A DNA stretch of 9,977 bases from Planctomycetia bacterium (GTDB lineage Bacteria; Planctomycetota; Phycisphaerae; Phycisphaerales; UBA1924), in contig SXOY01000302.1 of assembly GCA_005776545.1 (NCBI GenBank), positions 1 to 9,977 on the forward strand, given 5' to 3'. Made by a program: the position numbers and the translations under genes. Below are positions 7,058-9,977 of this stretch, piece by piece (position 1 is the first letter of the stretch; each line of letters begins with the position of its first letter). The notes beneath the pieces are model-generated. The model saw nothing but the letters and a program-made list of their open reading frames with translations. It ran no database searches and was not told the origin of the DNA.

Positions 7058-7082
7058 CCACGATGATCGAGTTCAATCCAAC

Positions 7083-7111
7083 TTGACTGGTTTGTAAGTT
7101 ACTGGTATTCT
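7083..7111 (+). promoter_or_regulatory. extended -10 promoter for the kelch gene
   Basis: TTGACT (7083-7088, 5 of 6 consensus) and TATTCT (7106-7111, 4 of 6) are separated by 17 bp, with a TGG extended -10 element directly before the -10. Transcription would start near 7118, leaving a short leader to the AAGGAG Shine-Dalgarno at 7141-7146. ACTGGT occurs three times across it (7086, 7101, 7112). Confidence 0.65.
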
Positions 7112-7152
7112 ACTGGTTTTGTTGCCTTGGCGAAGCCCGTAAGGAGACTCTA

Positions 7153-9186
7153 ATGAAGTGCGTCGGAGTGGCAACGCAGGTGTTCAACGTAATGCGTCTC
7201 AGAAGTGTCATTACCTCTCTGCTGTATTGCCTACTCATGGTCAGTCGTGTGTATTCGCAATCGCCAATTTGGACGCAGCATCAACCGGCAGGGCGTACGG
7301 CCCACGCAATGGCGTTCGACTCCGCGCGCGGGTGCCTCGTGATGTATTCAGGCCGGGTGTCAAGTACGGTTGTGGATGCCGAAACTTGGATCAGAACTGG
7401 ATCCCAGTGGACCAGAAAGACGGGTGCCTCACCGGGACAGAGCCTTGGACATCAAATGGCGTTTGACTCTGCTCGACAGGTAACGGTCTATTACTCTGGC
7501 ACATCAACGTGGGAATGGAATGGTGAAACTTGGGCACAGCGTGCTGTACCCGGTCCCTCTAGTCGGCAGGCTCACGCGATGACATATGACTCAACTCGCG
7601 GCGTGGTTGTTCTTTTCGGCGGAAGTAATATTAATGTCCTTAATGGCGAGACCTGGGAGTGGAACGGTGATACATGGTCGCAACGCGTCGTTACAGGTCC
7701 GACTCCTCGTTCAAGTTGTCGAATGAGCTTTGACCCATCGCGTGCAGTGTCCGTTCTCTTTGGGGGACAGACTGCTACGGGAATAAATGCAGAGACGTGG
7801 GAATGGAATGGCGTTGAGTGGACTCAGCGCATTGTCACTGGTCCAACTGCGAGAGCAAACTATATGATGGCATATGACTCGCTCCGAGGCGTAACCGTGA
7901 TGTTTGGCGGAGTGGCAGTAAACACGCGATTCGGTGACACATGGCTATGGGATGGAAATCAGTGGACTCAAGCTGCTACCACCGGTCCTTCTCCACGCTA
8001 CGTTGGTGCCATGGCATTTGACACGGTTCGTGGAGTCACAGTACTCTTCGGCGGTAACACCGCGACCAATCCGTATGAAGCTGAAGTGTGGGAATGGAAC
8101 GGAGAATCTTGGTCACTTTCGGGTGGCAGTCCAAGCGGACGGTTTCATTCTGCGATCAACTTCGACACAGCGCGCAATAAAGCTGTCCTGTTTGGCGGCT
8201 CGACCACCACTTCTATCGCATCACTCACTTCAATCTCAGGCGAGACATGGGAGTGGAATGGAGTCTCTTGGTTTCGCCAAATCGTAAGCGGTCCTTCGGC
8301 CCGCTTAGGTGCGGCTATGGCATTTGATTCGATTAGGAATGTCTCCTTGCTTTTTGGAGGACAGACAGGTACAGATGCAAACCCGGTCTGTAGCGGCGAA
8401 ACGTGGACGTGGGATGGCACGGTTTGGATACCACATGTTCAAAGCGGCCCAGCCGCGAGAAAGTATCACGCGCTTTGCTTTGACACGATTCGTGGAGTAG
8501 CGGTCCTTTTCGGCGGGATAATTACCCCTCCCGGTGTCGCACCCACCTTTTTCCCAGATACTTGGGAATGGGACGGAAGCGTTTGGGTCCAAAAATCCAT
8601 AACCGGACCGCGCGCGCGTTTTGGACATGCAATGGCCTTTGATCCTGTTCGCGGGGTCTCTGTCCTCTACGGTGGTGAGACCGAGTGGCCTTCGAGCGGC
8701 AACGATACTTGGGAATGGAATGGCTCTGCTTGGACCAATCGAGTTGTCAGCGGCCCCGGTGCAAGGTTGTACCATCGCATGGCATTCGATCAAGCTGTTC
8801 AGCGTGTGGTTCTTTCCTGTGGCTTTGGTAATGGTACTGCCACAAACGAAACTTGGTTCTGGGATGGGTCAGCTTGGGAACGTCAACTCGGCATCGCCGC
8901 GCCAGCGCGGCGTTACGCTGCAGCGGTGACATTTGATACGCTACGGCGCACGCTTCTTCTCTTCGGTGGTGAATCTGGCTCGAATAGCATGTTTAGCGAC
9001 ACTTGGGTGTTTGTACATGCCTGCCCCGCTGACTTCAACAACGATGGCACCGTCGACTTCTTCGATTACCTCGACTTTGTCTCCGCCTTCGCCGCTGGCG
9101 ACCCATCCGCCGATTTCAATCGCGACTCAATCATCGATTTCTTCGACTACCTCGATTTTGTCGCCGCCTTCGCTCAGAGCTGCTGA
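7153..9186 (+). CDS. secreted kelch-repeat protein with dockerin-like tail
   Basis: This 677-residue protein is probably exported and attached through its tail; its partner is unknown. A signal peptide lies in residues 1-35 (hydrophobic core ITSLLYCLLMV, likely cut after VYS), with an unusually long n-region. M14 (7192) is an alternative start, but AAGGAG at 7141-7146, 6 nt before 7153, favours the first ATG. Residues about 49-623 are 12 kelch-type repeats of 40-54 residues. Each has a pattern like HAMAFDSxRGVxVLFGG, then ETWEWNGxxW, then GPxAR. The repeat signature (double Gly, then spaced Trp residues) marks beta-propeller blades, and twelve would suit two six-bladed propellers (inference). 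Residues 624-677 are the same type of twin EF-hand tail as in the protein at 2139, ending Ser-Cys instead of Gly-Cys. No enzymatic motif is seen; binding of glycans or proteins is plausible. No clear terminator follows. Confidence 0.9.
   Translation: MKCVGVATQVFNVMRLRSVITSLLYCLLMVSRVYSQSPIWTQHQPAGRTAHAMAFDSARGCLVMYSGRVSSTVVDAETWIRTGSQWTRKTGASPGQSLGHQMAFDSARQVTVYYSGTSTWEWNGETWAQRAVPGPSSRQAHAMTYDSTRGVVVLFGGSNINVLNGETWEWNGDTWSQRVVTGPTPRSSCRMSFDPSRAVSVLFGGQTATGINAETWEWNGVEWTQRIVTGPTARANYMMAYDSLRGVTVMFGGVAVNTRFGDTWLWDGNQWTQAATTGPSPRYVGAMAFDTVRGVTVLFGGNTATNPYEAEVWEWNGESWSLSGGSPSGRFHSAINFDTARNKAVLFGGSTTTSIASLTSISGETWEWNGVSWFRQIVSGPSARLGAAMAFDSIRNVSLLFGGQTGTDANPVCSGETWTWDGTVWIPHVQSGPAARKYHALCFDTIRGVAVLFGGIITPPGVAPTFFPDTWEWDGSVWVQKSITGPRARFGHAMAFDPVRGVSVLYGGETEWPSSGNDTWEWNGSAWTNRVVSGPGARLYHRMAFDQAVQRVVLSCGFGNGTATNETWFWDGSAWERQLGIAAPARRYAAAVTFDTLRRTLLLFGGESGSNSMFSDTWVFVHACPADFNNDGTVDFFDYLDFVSAFAAGDPSADFNRDSIIDFFDYLDFVAAFAQSC
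7297..9021 (+). repeat. twelve tandem kelch-type repeats
   Basis: The coding sequence contains 11 full repeats and one shorter final copy, each about 120-165 nt. The most constant words are AMAFD, VLFGG and TWEWNG. The repeats differ at the DNA level, so the array is old rather than freshly expanded. The short WTQHQPAGR stretch just before repeat 1 could supply the last strand of the final blade and close the propeller. Confidence 0.85.
9022..9183 (+). repeat. dockerin-like tail of the kelch protein, two 81-nt EF-hand units
   Basis: Unit 1 has D627, N629, D631 and D638; unit 2 has D654, N656, D658 and D665, again 27 residues apart. Cys flank the module at C624 and C677. A 23-nt stretch (9055-9077) is identical to 4818-4840 in the tail of the other secreted protein. 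Codon choice differs from the kelch body: all three Val codons are GTC and none of the eight Ala codons is GCA or GCG. Confidence 0.8.
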
Positions 9187-9335
9187 AATCAGTCTCCAAA
9201 ATCCCTCCTCAAACCAGCAAAAACAGCATCGGACATCCTGCGCCCTATTTTCGTCCGGTACCGCACAAAACCAAACCTCAGCGATCAAACGCTGGTATCA
9301 TCTATCTACAACCAACGCGCACTCGGAGTTTCTTT

Positions 9336-9977
9336 ATGCAGATCAACGTCTCTTTTCCCGCTCGCCCCAAAGCACTGCTGCTCGCACTCGGTGCACTCTT
9401 TCTCGTCGCCTGTGCGACTCCCAGAAAGTCGATGCCTGCAACGGCGGAGCGCCCTGTGACCGACACTCTCCACGGCACTCAGTTCACCGATCCCTATCGC
9501 TGGCTCGAAGGTGACAACTCAGATCCCAAGCAAATGGGTAAGGTCAACGACGAAGTCGCCGCCTGGACCGATGCGCAGAACGCTTACACACGCTCACTCC
9601 TGGACAATCTCCCCGGCCGCAGCAAGATCGAAGCGGGCCTTCGCCCACTCATGGAAATCGGTTCGGTCTCAACTCCCACAATCCGCGGCAACCGCTATTT
9701 CTTCACCAAACGGGAAGGCACTCAAAATCAGGCCATCCTCTATTACCGCGATGGCTACAAAGGCACATCTAAGCTCCTGATCGATCCCACCAAAATCGAC
9801 GCTGATGGACTCACCACGCTCTCAGGCACCTGGCCAAGTCAGGATGGCAAACTCCTCGCCTACGGAACCTACCGCAAGGGCGATGAAAATACAACTATCA
9901 ATCTCATGGAAGTTGAGACCGGGAAAAAACTGACCGATGAAATCCCCGGCAAAGCCGGCGGCGTCGAATGGCTCCCC
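9336..9977 (+). CDS. prolyl oligopeptidase family protein, lipoprotein, 3' part beyond window
   Basis: The S9A family cuts short peptides after proline using a Ser-Asp-His triad in a C-terminal alpha/beta hydrolase domain gated by a beta-propeller. Only the first 214 codons are here, out of roughly 700. Residues 1-25 are a lipoprotein signal with core ALLLALGALF and lipobox L23-V24-A25-C26, so the enzyme is probably lipid-anchored and exported. The N-terminal family signature is clear: VTDTLHGTQFTDPYRWLEGD (41-60), followed by the helical region with NDEVAAWTDAQNAYT (71-85). From about 113 the first propeller blades begin (RGNRYFFTKREGTQNQAILY, then SQDGKLLAYG). The catalytic domain is not visible, so activity cannot be judged. 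GGAG at 9325-9328, 7 nt before the ATG, sets the start. The 149-bp gap after the kelch gene holds no clear promoter or terminator. Confidence 0.93.
   Translation, partial: MQINVSFPARPKALLLALGALFLVACATPRKSMPATAERPVTDTLHGTQFTDPYRWLEGDNSDPKQMGKVNDEVAAWTDAQNAYTRSLLDNLPGRSKIEAGLRPLMEIGSVSTPTIRGNRYFFTKREGTQNQAILYYRDGYKGTSKLLIDPTKIDADGLTTLSGTWPSQDGKLLAYGTYRKGDENTTINLMEVETGKKLTDEIPGKAGGVEWLP

Noticed and set aside
7297..9021. Regular repeats as a CRISPR-like or non-coding array
   Set aside because: They are in-frame protein repeats of kelch type; the DNA copies are too divergent for CRISPR.
9231..9276. CGGAC/GTCCG hairpin as a terminator after the kelch gene
   Set aside because: The stem is only 5 bp with a loop of 18 nt and no T-run follows it.

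Overview
The window looks like part of a chromosome of a planctomycete, most likely in or near the Phycisphaerae. This is inferred from two large secreted proteins that end in a twin EF-hand, dockerin-like tail (Cys-Pro-Ala-Asp-Phe-Asn at its start, Gly-Cys or Ser-Cys at its end). It also fits a CMP-Kdo synthetase gene (Gram-negative LPS synthesis), moderate GC, and an uncharacterised protein of a type I associate with planctomycetes. No phage, transposon, CRISPR or RNA gene is visible.

Layout. Minus strand, 1-1916: the 5' three quarters of kdsB (runs off the left edge) and, upstream of it, a 409-residue protein of unknown function with a helix-turn-helix-like N-terminal segment. Positions 1917-2138 form a divergent promoter region: one sigma70-like promoter faces each way, with a 16-bp palindrome almost exactly midway. 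The rightward transcript has a roughly 90-nt leader with two mutually exclusive hairpins.

Plus strand, 2139-9977: a 936-residue secreted mosaic protein (HAF-like beta-propeller repeats, an Ig-like domain, two PPC-like beta-sandwich modules, dockerin-like tail) followed by a strong hairpin terminator; a short-chain dehydrogenase of the retinol dehydrogenase-like type; a decayed SIR2 (sirtuin) gene broken by two frameshifts; a 677-residue secreted kelch protein with 12 repeats and the same kind of tail, behind a good extended -10 promoter; and the first 214 codons of a lipoprotein-type prolyl oligopeptidase.

No pathway links all the genes. The common theme is the cell envelope: LPS synthesis, two exported proteins that share a C-terminal tail, and an exported peptidase. 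The most interesting signals are the shared tail, which has a flanking Cys pair and partly identical DNA in two unrelated genes; the regulatory architecture at 1917-2138; and the eroding sirtuin gene.
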